The notes below the pieces were generated by a model that was given only the letters and a program-made list of their open reading frames with translations, did no database searches and had not been told where the DNA came from. Position numbers and translations under genes: made by a program. This document shows, piece by piece, positions 51,915-61,020 of a stretch of 64,000 bases of DNA. The first letter of the stretch is position 1, and the number at the start of each line of letters is the position of its first letter. Source of the DNA: Polaribacter sp. (GTDB lineage Bacteria; Bacteroidota; Bacteroidia; Flavobacteriales; Flavobacteriaceae); contig NZ_JAHEHX010000018.1 in assembly GCF_024639685.1 (NCBI RefSeq), positions 62,001-126,000 of the forward strand, given 5' to 3'.

Positions 51915-54833
51915 CTAATTTAAAATAGCATCTTGTATTACTTGCTGAATCTTAGTTCGCATATCGGTTTCTATGAGGCCTGTATTCTTCATATCAGGAT
52001 ATATTCTGTTTGATAAAAAAACATAAATAATACCACTTTTAGGATCTGCCCAAGTATAAGTGCCAGTAAAACCAGAATGACCAAAACTTTCATCAGAAAC
52101 ACAACCACAAGTTGCTTTGATAGTTTTATCTAATTGAGGTTTATCAAAACCTAAGCCTCTTCTTACTCCTAAATCTTCAAAATAACGCTTATTAAATTTC
52201 GAAATGGTCTCTGATTTCAAGTACCTCCTACCTCCATAATAGCCTTTTTGCAAATACATTTGCATGATTTTTGCAACATCATTTGCATTCGAAAATAAAC
52301 CTGCATGACCTGCAACACCTCCTAACATAGCTGCTCCCATATCATGAACAGTTCCGTGTATTAATTGATTTCTAAAATAATCATCATTTTCTGTAGGAAC
52401 AATAGATTGCTTTTTAAATTTACGTAATGGCAAATATGCGGTTCTATTTAAACCCAAAGAAGCATAAAATGTTCCATTAAGCATTTTATCTAAAGACTTG
52501 TTGTATTTTTCTTCTAGAGCTTGTTTAAACAAATAATACCCCAAATCACTGTATTTATACCCCTCTTCCTCCCTTTGCTCTGCTTTATTTATATATTTGT
52601 AAATACTGTCTTTGTATGTATTTAATAAATAAAGATTTTCAGCAACTTTTACTCCATATTTTTTAGTTTTTTTAGCGCTATAAAATTCTTTTAAATTTAC
52701 TCCTGTAATACTATCTTGTGTATCTTTATAAAAGGGAATCCAAGCTTTTAAACGTGCAACGTGAGATAAAATTTCTTTTACAGTAAGCTCTGCTTTATTA
52801 GAATTCTTAAAGCTGGGTAAAATAGTTTGTAAATTAGCATTTACTGGTATTTTTTGATCTTCGTCAGCCTTCATTAATAAGGGTAACGAAGCTAAAATCT
52901 TAGTTAAAGAAGCCAAATCATATAAATCTGTATTTTTTACTTGTATTTTTTTTCTATCTGTATGGTATCCATAACTTTTTTGAAAAAAAACTTTGCCGTA
53001 TCTAGCCGCTAGAACCTGGAACCCTGGAGTCATTTTATCTTCTAGGATTACATTAGCTAAACTATCTATCTCCTTAAGTTTTAGAGATGACATATTCACA
53101 GCTGCTGGAATTGTATACTGCAATCTGCTTAAATTATTTGTAGATAGGCCAAAACCCTCTTTGAAATCTTCTTTAATAGAAACTGGTAATTTACCATTAG
53201 CTGCAAAAGCTCCAAAAAGCATTTGTGCAGAAAGTTCTTGTGCTAATTTACTATTTTGATATGAAATTAAAATAGTCGAAATATTGGTAAAACTTTTTAA
53301 TTGAAGTAAACTATAAGGACTTGTAAATACGTCTAAAATAGTTTCTTTATTTCTCGCTATTTCTTGTAACCAAACCAGTTCTTTGCCTTTAAATTTATAA
53401 CTTTTCCAAGGATGTGCGTTAGATTTATGAAAGCCTACAATTACTTTAGTATAAGGCTTTAATTTTTTTAATAACTCATTTAAATTAGGTGCAGTAATCT
53501 CATCTACTTTCGTGTAATTTTTTAACATAGTTAAAAAATGATTTCCAGAATCGTCTCCTAATTTTACATATGCAATTTTTTGCTTTTCTAAATTTAAAAA
53601 AGGTACTGTTTGTTGTTTATTTTTTATTAATGTTAATGAGTGCTTAACCAATTTTCTATGCAATAACTCGTCTTCAGCGCTATTCAAATCTTCATCAAGA
53701 TTTGAAATTGACACAGGAGTGTAGCTATGCAATCCCATCCAATATTTTGCTTTTAAAATCTTTCGAACAGACAGGTTCAATCGGTCCTCTGTAAGCGTAT
53801 TTAAAATCAAAGCTTGTTTAATAAGCTTTATGGTAGCAGGTACATCTTGCGGAATTAAGAGTAAATCATTACCTGCTTTTATTGCTGCTAAGTCTATTTC
53901 GGATGAAGAAGCATAATTTGCTGCACCCTTCATATTTAAACCATCTGTAATAATTAAACCATTAAACCCTAACTCTTGTTGCAATAAATTTGTAACAACA
54001 TTTTTAGATAATGAGGTAGGTAAGTTTGGAGTAGGTTCTAAACTTGGTATGTTTAAATGTGCAGTCATTACACTTCCAATACCTGCATCAAATATTTGCC
54101 TATAAGGATATAGTTCAATAGAATCTAGCCTTGGTTTATCAAATTCTAAAAAAGGGAGTGTATAGTGAGAATCTGAGTCAGTATCTCCATGACCTGGAAA
54201 ATGTTTTCCATTCGCCATTACCTTATATTTTTGCATTCCTTTAGTAAATGCAATTGCTTTTTGACTCACATTTTCTTTGCTTTCCCCAAAAGAGCGATTT
54301 CCTATTATTGGGTTAGCTGGATTCACATTAACATCTAAAACAGGTGCAAAATTAATATGAATACCCAAACGTTTGCAGTGCTTACCAAGTTGCTCTCCAA
54401 AGGCTTTTATAAGAGAATCGTTTTTAATGGCCCCTAAAGTCATGTTCCATGGAAACTTATAAGTATTATCTAAACGCATGTCTAAACCCCATTCACCATC
54501 AAAACCAATCATCAAAGGTAATTTAGAAATAGATTGATATTTGTTATTTAAAATAGCTTGTTTTTCTGGAGTCCCTTGCATAAATATCAAATTACCTACA
54601 TGATATTTAGTAATCATCTCTGTAATGAAGTCCTCATGTTTTTGATCTAAATTAGAATAGGCTTGCACCATAAATAGTTGACCTATTTTTTCGTCAATAG
54701 TCATCGAATTTATGATACTATCTACCCAAATTTCTTGAGCTTCAGAATCTTTCGTAATTAAAGGGTCTACTCTTTGCGATTGTGCTTTAAAAGCAAAGCC
54801 AATTAAAAACAATAGGACTATTCTGTTTGTCAT
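51915..54833 (-). CDS. GH3 beta-N-acetylhexosaminidase fused to a beta-lactamase-type serine hydrolase
   Basis: A 972-residue exported two-enzyme protein. I start it at ATG 54831-54833 (MTNRIVLLFLIGFAFKAQSQ, a signal peptide); the track uses a TTG six codons earlier. The GH3 domain (about 40-360) has the NagZ-type catalytic loop KHFPGHGDTDSDSH and the nucleophile region LIITDGLNMKGAA. A linker/GH3-C region follows. The class C beta-lactamase domain (about 600-970) has SxxK in DLASLTKIL, YKYSDLGYYL and HSGFTGTYTW. This pairing suggests peptidoglycan or muropeptide turnover. It is a known Bacteroidota fusion. Confidence 0.9.
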   Translation of the reverse strand: MTNRIVLLFLIGFAFKAQSQRVDPLITKDSEAQEIWVDSIINSMTIDEKIGQLFMVQAYSNLDQKHEDFITEMITKYHVGNLIFMQGTPEKQAILNNKYQSISKLPLMIGFDGEWGLDMRLDNTYKFPWNMTLGAIKNDSLIKAFGEQLGKHCKRLGIHINFAPVLDVNVNPANPIIGNRSFGESKENVSQKAIAFTKGMQKYKVMANGKHFPGHGDTDSDSHYTLPFLEFDKPRLDSIELYPYRQIFDAGIGSVMTAHLNIPSLEPTPNLPTSLSKNVVTNLLQQELGFNGLIITDGLNMKGAANYASSSEIDLAAIKAGNDLLLIPQDVPATIKLIKQALILNTLTEDRLNLSVRKILKAKYWMGLHSYTPVSISNLDEDLNSAEDELLHRKLVKHSLTLIKNKQQTVPFLNLEKQKIAYVKLGDDSGNHFLTMLKNYTKVDEITAPNLNELLKKLKPYTKVIVGFHKSNAHPWKSYKFKGKELVWLQEIARNKETILDVFTSPYSLLQLKSFTNISTILISYQNSKLAQELSAQMLFGAFAANGKLPVSIKEDFKEGFGLSTNNLSRLQYTIPAAVNMSSLKLKEIDSLANVILEDKMTPGFQVLAARYGKVFFQKSYGYHTDRKKIQVKNTDLYDLASLTKILASLPLLMKADEDQKIPVNANLQTILPSFKNSNKAELTVKEILSHVARLKAWIPFYKDTQDSITGVNLKEFYSAKKTKKYGVKVAENLYLLNTYKDSIYKYINKAEQREEEGYKYSDLGYYLFKQALEEKYNKSLDKMLNGTFYASLGLNRTAYLPLRKFKKQSIVPTENDDYFRNQLIHGTVHDMGAAMLGGVAGHAGLFSNANDVAKIMQMYLQKGYYGGRRYLKSETISKFNKRYFEDLGVRRGLGFDKPQLDKTIKATCGCVSDESFGHSGFTGTYTWADPKSGIIYVFLSNRIYPDMKNTGLIETDMRTKIQQVIQDAILN

Positions 54834-54854
54834 ATGCTTTTGTAAATTCAATAT

Positions 54855-55340
54855 TTATATCAAAAAACGATTGTGCCAGCTTTCTTTAGCTGGTATTTCC
54901 CATTTTTTCTCAAAATCTTCTTTTGTATTTACCATATTATTAAATACAATAGTATTTTTTGTTATTTTTTTTTCTTTTATATACTTCTGAAAATCAGATA
55001 GTTTTACTAAATTTATTATATCATTATCTTTAAATGTTACATTCATTTTATTCATTAAATCGATATTTAAATCGTTTTGAAGTTGCTGAATAAAATGTAC
55101 AGAACTATCTATAGAACAACCAGAAACATTATTAAAGCCCTCATCGACAGCTAATACTAAAAATTGATTGTACTTTATGGTAAATGATCCCTTTAAATTA
55201 TCTCCATGTCTGGTCCAAGAATTAATAAATTGTTGGGTTTTAGTTGATATAAATTCGACTTCTTTTTGGGTAAACTCCCTATTTGCTTGGTAAACCCAAA
55301 TACGACCATTATTAGGTATGTTTTTATATTCTGTAAACAT
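54855..55340 (-). CDS. Conserved hypothetical protein (Flavobacteriia)
   Basis: A 161-residue soluble protein that I recognise as a conserved flavobacterial family starting near FTEYKNIPNNGRIWVYQANREFT and including FLVLAVDEGFNNVSGCSIDSSVHFIQQL. I recall the label 'ABC transporter ATPase' for such proteins. No Walker A, signature or Walker B motif is present, so I do not support it. Ends with KWEIPAKESWHNRFL. Function unknown. It lies 21 bases upstream of the GH3 start. Confidence 0.75.
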   Translation of the reverse strand: MFTEYKNIPNNGRIWVYQANREFTQKEVEFISTKTQQFINSWTRHGDNLKGSFTIKYNQFLVLAVDEGFNNVSGCSIDSSVHFIQQLQNDLNIDLMNKMNVTFKDNDIINLVKLSDFQKYIKEKKITKNTIVFNNMVNTKEDFEKKWEIPAKESWHNRFLI

Positions 55341-55351
55341 ATTTTATGTCT

Positions 55352-55414
55352 TTAGATTATTAAATTTTTAAATGGTTTAGACTATTTAAGATTACTAAAT
55401 ATTTAATAATCTAA
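55352..55414. repeat. 14-base inverted repeat downstream of the exonuclease gene
   Basis: TTAGATTATTAAAT (55352-55365) and ATTTAATAATCTAA (55401-55414) are exact inverse complements, 35 bases apart. Related fragments lie between and beyond them (ttagactatttaagatta, agagtctaaaa). It fills the gap between the exonuclease stop and the next gene on the same strand. It resembles a dispersed intergenic palindrome rather than a terminator, since no T-run follows on the minus strand. Confidence 0.5.
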
Positions 55415-55431
55415 GAGTCTAAAAATCCCAT

Positions 55432-56259
55432 TTATCTTAAATTAAATTTTTGTTGTAATGCTTTTAATTTTTCGTCATCTGTCATTGTCTCTTTAGGGGT
55501 AGACATGCGTTCTTTAATTTGTTTTAATACTTTTTTAGTATATAGCGGAAAATCTGCATTCTGAATCCAATTATGATAACCAGGGTTTTCTGTTAATACT
55601 TCTTCAACAGTTCTTCCTTTGTATTTTCCGAATGAAAAAACTTCCTGATTTTCTTCGTTCATTAAAATAAAACCAGCAAAGTCTGCTCTTTTGCCATGAG
55701 TAGAAAACTCACTTAAAGTATCTACTGAATTTCCTATATCATCATATTTATCTACTTGTGCTAATAAAATTTCATAGGTTGCATTTGTATCTGCTTCTGC
55801 ACCATGTGCACCTTCTAATTCTTTACCACAATAAAATTGATAACCAGCTCCTAATGTTCTTTGTTCTTTTTTATGAAAGATTACTTGAACATCGATTGCT
55901 TTTCTATCTTGCATATCAAAATCGATACCTGCACGCATTAACTCTTCAGCTAGCAGAGGAATATCAAATCTATTTGAATTAAAACCCGCTAAATCACAAC
56001 CAGCAATCATTTCACTTACTTTACCAGCCAACTCTTTGAATGTAGGCTCTGTAACTACTTTCTCATTTGTAATTCCGTGAACATCTGCAGCTCCTTGAGG
56101 AATTTCTACTTCTGGATTTACCAACCAAGTTTTACTCTCTTTATTTCCGTTTGGAAATACTTTCAGTATTGAAATTTCTACAATTCTATCGGTTGCTATA
56201 TTTACACCTGTTGTTTCTAAATCAAAAAACACAATAGGTTTAGTCAGGTTTAAATTCAT
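55432..56259 (-). CDS. DEDDh 3'-5' exonuclease (DnaQ-like) with C-terminal ExoX-type domain
   Basis: A 275-residue exonuclease resembling the epsilon subunit of DNA polymerase III. The four acidic/His motifs are FFDLETTGVN (residue 13 area), AGFNSNRFDIPLLAEEL, and HGAEADTNATYEILL with the catalytic His. The C-terminal FSFGKYKGRTVEEVLTENPGYHNWIQNADFP is the small domain found in exodeoxyribonuclease X-like proteins. The polymerase-binding partner is not adjacent, so a proofreading or repair/RNA-trimming role is open. Confidence 0.9.
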   Translation of the reverse strand: MNLNLTKPIVFFDLETTGVNIATDRIVEISILKVFPNGNKESKTWLVNPEVEIPQGAADVHGITNEKVVTEPTFKELAGKVSEMIAGCDLAGFNSNRFDIPLLAEELMRAGIDFDMQDRKAIDVQVIFHKKEQRTLGAGYQFYCGKELEGAHGAEADTNATYEILLAQVDKYDDIGNSVDTLSEFSTHGKRADFAGFILMNEENQEVFSFGKYKGRTVEEVLTENPGYHNWIQNADFPLYTKKVLKQIKERMSTPKETMTDDEKLKALQQKFNLR

Positions 56260-56288
56260 AATATGTTACTTATCGGTTAAATAAAAAG

Positions 56289-56296
56289 CAAAAATA
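56289..56296 (-). promoter_or_regulatory. -7 element of the exonuclease promoter
   Basis: TATTTTTG on the minus strand, 29 bases upstream of the ATG at 56259. No convincing -33 TTG at the usual spacing. It lies in the 206-base gap before the haloperoxidase-like gene, which otherwise shows only AT-rich sequence. Confidence 0.5.
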
Positions 56297-56465
56297 TTTT
56301 CAATGACCTGATAATAATTGATTTGCAGATCACATTAATTTTTTAAATATTTCTTTAAATATAGAAAAATAGGAGTTAAAACTCTTTAAATAAAAGCTTG
56401 AATTATGAAAATTTTATTAATTTTTTATTTGAATATAATTTAAGGTTACAATTAGATAAAATTAA

Positions 56466-57788
56466 TTACCTGATCAATTGATTAATGTATGTACCAATTT
56501 CTTTTCCTTGTTTTAAGCCTAAATCTACAGCTGATCTATAATGTATACCTCCATACATTCTACTAATTGCAGCTTCACCTGCAGCATCTGAAAAAGAATC
56601 AAAACTTCTAATAGGCAAGCCAAAAGGTACTTCTGTATCATCATCAAAAGAAAAATTGTCTCCAAAAATTGAAGTTAAAACTGTTGATGCTGCTCCTGAA
56701 ACAACAGAGTGACCACTTGTATACTCTGGAAAAGGAGGTGTCTGTAAAATTGGCACCCAATCTCCATCTATATTTTGATTGATTAGCGTTTCAGGGCGAA
56801 TTAAGTTACTCCTATATTTTTCATCCCAACAACTAATAAAAGCATCTGCAATAGCTAAAGAAGTTTTAGTATATGCATTTACAGTTTCCATAAAATTAGC
56901 ATCAGCTTTTTTAGCTGCTATTTTAACAATTCCAATCCAGTGTGCTCCTGGAGAAATTTTCTTAGTGGCAAACATAAAATGACCACGGGTAACTGTTACA
57001 AAGGGATTACAATCCCAAAATTGAGCTATTGCAACTTCTTCTGAGGCATCACCTTCTTTAGTAATTTCCTCACTAATGGTATACACTTCTAATAACTCCT
57101 TAAAAAAATCAGAATTTTTATCTAAAGAAAATTTTGGTGGTGGAATTGGTTTAAACTGATCTGGAGTTTCTAAAAGAAATGGTCTAATCTTACCCCAATG
57201 TGGTTCTATCCCTTCCATATATGCAGGAGGTGTTGGCTGCCAACGAGAAGGATCATCTGTATCTACAGTAAACTTTTCCATAGTTCTTGTTTGGTTGTAA
57301 TTGTCTTTATCCATCCAAGATTTTATATGGCCAACTACTTCTAACGCATATTTTTTAGAAGCAACAAATTCTTTTTCGTTGATATCTTCCCATTTTACAA
57401 ATAATGAATCTTTTACAACATCTATCCTATCTTCAGAAAAAACTAGCATTTTACTAATTTCCATATGTGCAATTAAAGCAGACAATTTTAAATTTATAGG
57501 TTCAGTTTCATTGGCTTTAGGTATTGCTTTTAAACCTGTAACAGCATTAGATAAGGTAGTATACGCACTATCTTTTTGTACTAAAATTTCGTAAGCAGCT
57601 ACATTTGGATAAGCAAAAACCCTACTTGCAACTGGAGGAGAAAAAATATCATGAACCATTACGTCAGATAGTTTATCTACTTGTAGGTGAAAATCTTCAG
57701 AAGATATAATTATCGGTTCTGATTTTAAATTACAGCTAGAAAAAAACGAAACTAGCAACAAAAAAGAAAAATAATTAAAGTACTTCAT
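56466..57788 (-). CDS. PAP2-superfamily lipoprotein, vanadium-dependent haloperoxidase type
   Basis: A 440-residue lipoprotein (lipobox FSSC near residue 19). Its C-terminal half carries the vanadate/phosphate-binding motifs of the PAP2/VHPO superfamily: PEYTSGHSVVSGAAST and SRMYGGIHYRSAVDLG. These enzymes either oxidise halides with H2O2 or dephosphorylate lipids. The conserved EYTSGHS plus GGIHYRxxxD arrangement and length favour the haloperoxidase-like group, but chemistry is not proven. It is placed 44 bases downstream of the azurin gene on the same strand. Confidence 0.85.
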   Translation of the reverse strand: MKYFNYFSFLLLVSFFSSCNLKSEPIIISSEDFHLQVDKLSDVMVHDIFSPPVASRVFAYPNVAAYEILVQKDSAYTTLSNAVTGLKAIPKANETEPINLKLSALIAHMEISKMLVFSEDRIDVVKDSLFVKWEDINEKEFVASKKYALEVVGHIKSWMDKDNYNQTRTMEKFTVDTDDPSRWQPTPPAYMEGIEPHWGKIRPFLLETPDQFKPIPPPKFSLDKNSDFFKELLEVYTISEEITKEGDASEEVAIAQFWDCNPFVTVTRGHFMFATKKISPGAHWIGIVKIAAKKADANFMETVNAYTKTSLAIADAFISCWDEKYRSNLIRPETLINQNIDGDWVPILQTPPFPEYTSGHSVVSGAASTVLTSIFGDNFSFDDDTEVPFGLPIRSFDSFSDAAGEAAISRMYGGIHYRSAVDLGLKQGKEIGTYINQLIR

Positions 57789-57832
57789 TTGGGTTTTAAT
57801 ATCAGAATTTTTTAATGGTTTAAATTCTATTG

Positions 57833-58369
57833 TTATTCTACAATAAACTTACCTTTCATCATTGCAAAATGTGCAGGAAAACTGCAGATAAAATCATACT
57901 CACCTGAGGCAGGTGCATTAAATTCTATAGTTGTAGTTTCACCCCCACCAATCATTTTTGTATGCACAATAACTTCATCAGATCCTTCAGGAATGAAATC
58001 ATTGTCTTTTGAGGCAGCTGCAGCAGAAGCAAAAGTAGACATTTTTACACCTTGCTTTAGAATTACTACATTATGCCCCATAATTTTTTTATCTAATTTA
58101 CCTGTATGATTTAATGTCAATTTTACCTTTTGATTAGCTTTTACGTTTATTTTTCTAGTACTAAATTTCATTTTATCACTAGTTGAAATAAACACATTTG
58201 CAACACCATTTTCATCAACAATTACAGTAGGTTTTTTCTCTTCTTTTTTCTTTTTTACAACTGCTGTTTTCCTAACCTTTTTCTCAGTAGTTTTAGCTTC
58301 TTTTTTCTTATCATTTCCACAACTTAAAAAGAGGGTAGCTACTATTAATACTAGTAAAATTCGTTTCAT
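57833..58369 (-). CDS. Azurin-like cupredoxin lipoprotein
   Basis: A 178-residue type 1 copper protein with a signal peptide and lipobox (LFLSC, Cys 17). A lysine-rich linker (about residues 22-48) precedes a cupredoxin domain. Copper ligands can be assigned to His in IMGHNVVIL and Cys, His and Met in FICSFPAHFAMMKGKF. It would shuttle electrons at the periplasmic or outer membrane. It is followed by the haloperoxidase-like lipoprotein and is divergent from the broken LacI-type regulator. Confidence 0.9.
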   Translation of the reverse strand: MKRILLVLIVATLFLSCGNDKKKEAKTTEKKVRKTAVVKKKKEEKKPTVIVDENGVANVFISTSDKMKFSTRKINVKANQKVKLTLNHTGKLDKKIMGHNVVILKQGVKMSTFASAAAASKDNDFIPEGSDEVIVHTKMIGGGETTTIEFNAPASGEYDFICSFPAHFAMMKGKFIVE

Positions 58370-58461
58370 TATATGTTAATTTGATTATTTAATAAATATA
58401 TAAATTTTTGCGCTAAAAGCATACAGTTTACCCCTTAAATTTTTCTAAATAAAGAATAAAA

Positions 58462-59513
58462 ATGGCACCTTACTAAAAACTAATTTAAAAGAGATTGCAA
58501 AAACACTTGGACTTTCTGTAGCAACAGTTTCTAAGGCGTTAAATGGCTACTCTGATGTTAGTGAAAAAACAAAGAAATTAGTCTTAGATTTAGCTGAAGA
58601 ATTAAACTATACACCTAACTCATTTGCAGTTAATTTAAGAACCAAATAATCTAAAACCATTGGTGTTATAATACCAACAATGGTGCATTATTTTTTTTCT
58701 AATATTATTGATAGCATTTTAAAAGATTGTGAAGAAAGAGGTTACATGGTTATTATCATGCAATCAAATGAAAATTATGAACTAGAAAAAAAGCAAGTAG
58801 ATTTACTTTTAAGTAAAGGTGTAGATGGTATTTTAATTTCCTTATCAAATAAAACAAGAGATACTTCTCACCTTAAAAAAATCATAAATTCAGGAATTCC
58901 CTTAATTCTCTTCGATAAAATTGACAAGAACATAAAATGTTCTAAAATCATAAATGATGATAGAAAAGCAGCTTATGATGCTGTATGTCATCTTATTAAA
59001 AATGGAAACAAAAGAATCGCTCATTTTAGAGGCGCACTAAACCCTCAAAATTCAATTGATCGATTTTTAGGATATAAAAAAGCTTTAACGGATAATTATA
59101 TTGAATACGATACTTCTTTAGTCTACGAATGCAAAAACAACAATAGAGATGATTTTGTTGAGGGTGCAGAATTAGCAAAACAATTAATGATAGATCATAA
59201 AGATAATGTTGATGCTATTTTTACAGTTAATGATTTAATTTCTATTGGAACTTTAAACTATTTTAATAGAAATAATATAAAAGTACCCAATGAGGTTGAA
59301 TTATTTGGATTTAGCAACTGGTTTATGACAAACGTTACAACACCATCTATTTCATCAGTAGAACAAAATACCAATAAAATAGGTGAAAAGGCTGCAGAAA
59401 TTCTTTTTAAAGAGCTAGAACAAAAAGCCAATGAAGAAGCAATTTTACATGAAACACATATCATTGAAACTGAATTAATTTTTAGAGATTCTACTAATAA
59501 TAAAATTAAATAA
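58462..59513 (+). pseudogene. LacI-family transcriptional regulator, inactivated by an in-frame TAA and a start-proximal frame disruption
   Basis: The frame from about 58470 reads a complete LacI helix-turn-helix: LKEIAKTLGLSVATVSKALN, then EKTKKLVLDLAEELNYTPNS and NLRTK. The TAA at 58647-58649 follows, where homologues usually have an acidic residue, and the frame continues as SKTIGVIIPTMVHYFFS into the ligand-binding domain (58680-59513 in the track). The nearest ATG (58462) is out of frame with the HTH; one missing T in the CCTT at 58469 would restore it. The C-terminal domain is otherwise intact (SNWFMTNVTTPSISSVEQNTN). Two lesions argue against a simple sequencing error. It is divergent from azurin. 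Confidence 0.88.
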
Positions 59514-59589
59514 TTATCTCTAAATTAGCAATTCACTAGTAATACTAAAATTTTTATATATACCTTATCCCTAAAATAATCGAATAAAA

Positions 59590-59751
59590 ATGCCAAAAAA
59601 AGGGAAAGAAAAAAACACGGCCAATAAAGCAAAACATTCTAAGCTGATGCAACAAAAAATCAGTAAGGTGAAGTTAAAAAAACAACTTCACAAAGATCGT
59701 TTAAAAGCTATCATACAAAAAGTTAATCAAGAAAAAAAGAAAGAAGAATGA
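59590..59751 (+). CDS. Small highly basic protein (53 residues), unknown
   Basis: An ORF below the track's length cut-off. ATG at 59590 gives MPKKGKEKNTANKAKHSKLMQQ...QEKKKEE, about 40% Lys/Arg, with no hydrophobic segment. Its TGA overlaps the ATG of the SGNH hydrolase (ATGA, 59748-59751), a typical coupled arrangement that supports real translation. It may bind nucleic acid or ribosomes. I do not recognise the family. Confidence 0.6.
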   Translation: MPKKGKEKNTANKAKHSKLMQQKISKVKLKKQLHKDRLKAIIQKVNQEKKKEE

Positions 59752-60554
59752 GCATAAAATATTACTTAGGTAGTATTGTATCTCTACCTCTTTTACCCAT
59801 ATTGTTTTTACAAGGAAAAAAAATAAGAACAAATATTCCAAAACTTCCAGAAGCGAGAGAACCTGATGGCTACGTTAAAAAAAATAGTTCTAAGATCATT
59901 GAAATTTTATGTATTGGAGAAAGCACAATAGCTGGTGTTGGAGTAGATTTTCATAAAAACGGTTTTATTGGTGCTTTAGCTAATACCATTTCAGATACAA
60001 AAGTTATTTCTGTAGCATGGAAAGTGTATGCAAAAAGTGGATATACCGTTAAAATGGTTAGAGAAAAAATAGTTCCAATCATAAAAGAAAATAGAACAGA
60101 TCTTATAATAATAGGATTAGGAGGCAATGATGCTTTTCTGCTCCATAGTCCCAAAGTTTGGATAGGAGAAATTGAACAATTAATTACTAAACTACAAGTT
60201 AAATTCCCAAAGACACCTATTTATTTCACTAATATGCCACCTATTAAAGAGTTCCCTGCATTTACAAAATCAATAAAATTTGTGATTGGAAATTTAGTTG
60301 AGCTTTTAGGAAAGCATTTGTATAGAAGAATTAAAAATAAAGATAATGTTTATTATAATAATGAAGTCATTACTTTAAAAAGTTGGCAAAAAAAATATAA
60401 ATTATCCGGTGATATATCTACCTTTTTTAGTGATGGTGTTCATCCATCAAAATTAACTTATCAACTTTGGGGAAAAGATATGGCGAATTTTATACTTAAA
60501 ATAAAAGCTTTTAATCATGGATTCACAAGAAATCATAGAACATTTTCAGCTTAA
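59748..60554 (+). CDS. SGNH/GDSL-type hydrolase
   Basis: A 268-residue hydrolase with an N-terminal hydrophobic segment (YLGSIVSLPLLPILFLQGKKI). The SGNH blocks are LCIGESTIAGVGVDF (block I, with GES instead of GDS), GLGGNDAFLL (block III) and DGVHPSKLTYQLW (block V with catalytic Asp/His). It is probably an esterase/lipase attached to the membrane. Its 3' end overlaps the cupin gene by 38 bases, and it is coupled upstream to the small basic ORF. Confidence 0.87.
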   Translation: MSIKYYLGSIVSLPLLPILFLQGKKIRTNIPKLPEAREPDGYVKKNSSKIIEILCIGESTIAGVGVDFHKNGFIGALANTISDTKVISVAWKVYAKSGYTVKMVREKIVPIIKENRTDLIIIGLGGNDAFLLHSPKVWIGEIEQLITKLQVKFPKTPIYFTNMPPIKEFPAFTKSIKFVIGNLVELLGKHLYRRIKNKDNVYYNNEVITLKSWQKKYKLSGDISTFFSDGVHPSKLTYQLWGKDMANFILKIKAFNHGFTRNHRTFSA

Positions 60555-61017
60555 AGAACATCCAGAAGGTGGATATTTTAAAGAAACCTACAGAAGTTCA
60601 ATTACTGTAAAATCAGAGAACTTAGAGCATCAATTTAATGGAAATCGAAATTTATGTACTAGTATCTTATTCTTATTAACATCGCAAAAATTTTCTGCTT
60701 TTCATAAAATTAAGCAAGATGAAATTTGGCATTTTTACAAAGGAAGCACTTTAAAACTACACATGATTTCACCTGAAGGTGATTACAGTTCTAAACTTAT
60801 TGGTACTAATTTTGCTTTAGGAGAAATTCCTCAATATACAGTACCTGCTTATTGGTATTTTGCAGCAGAAGTTATTGCACCAGATTCATTTTGTTTTATG
60901 GGTTGTACTGTTTCACCAGGGTTTGATTTTAAAGATTTTACGCTTCCTTCTTACCAAAAATTATCACAAGAATTCCCTGAACATAAATCAATCATAAAAA
61001 AACTTACACACCATTAA
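60517..61017 (+). CDS. Cupin domain protein (DUF985)
   Basis: A 166-residue protein of the DUF985 cupin family. It shows HPEGGYFKETYRSS near the start, then FSAFHKIKQDEIWHFYKGSTLKLHMI and SFCFMGCTVSPGFDFKDFTLP near the end. The family adopts a cupin fold; no reaction is established. It begins inside the SGNH gene, so the two are translationally linked. Confidence 0.9.
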   Translation: MDSQEIIEHFQLKEHPEGGYFKETYRSSITVKSENLEHQFNGNRNLCTSILFLLTSQKFSAFHKIKQDEIWHFYKGSTLKLHMISPEGDYSSKLIGTNFALGEIPQYTVPAYWYFAAEVIAPDSFCFMGCTVSPGFDFKDFTLPSYQKLSQEFPEHKSIIKKLTHH

Positions 61018-61020
61018 CTA

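Noticed and set aside
54855-55340. ABC transporter ATPase label for the 161-residue protein
   Set aside because: No Walker A, LSGGQ or Walker B motif is visible and the length is too short for an ABC domain.
58464-58480. Sigma-54 type promoter (TGGCAC) near the LacI start
   Set aside because: TGGCAC is present, but the required TTGC at the -12 position is absent, so the match is to only half the motif.
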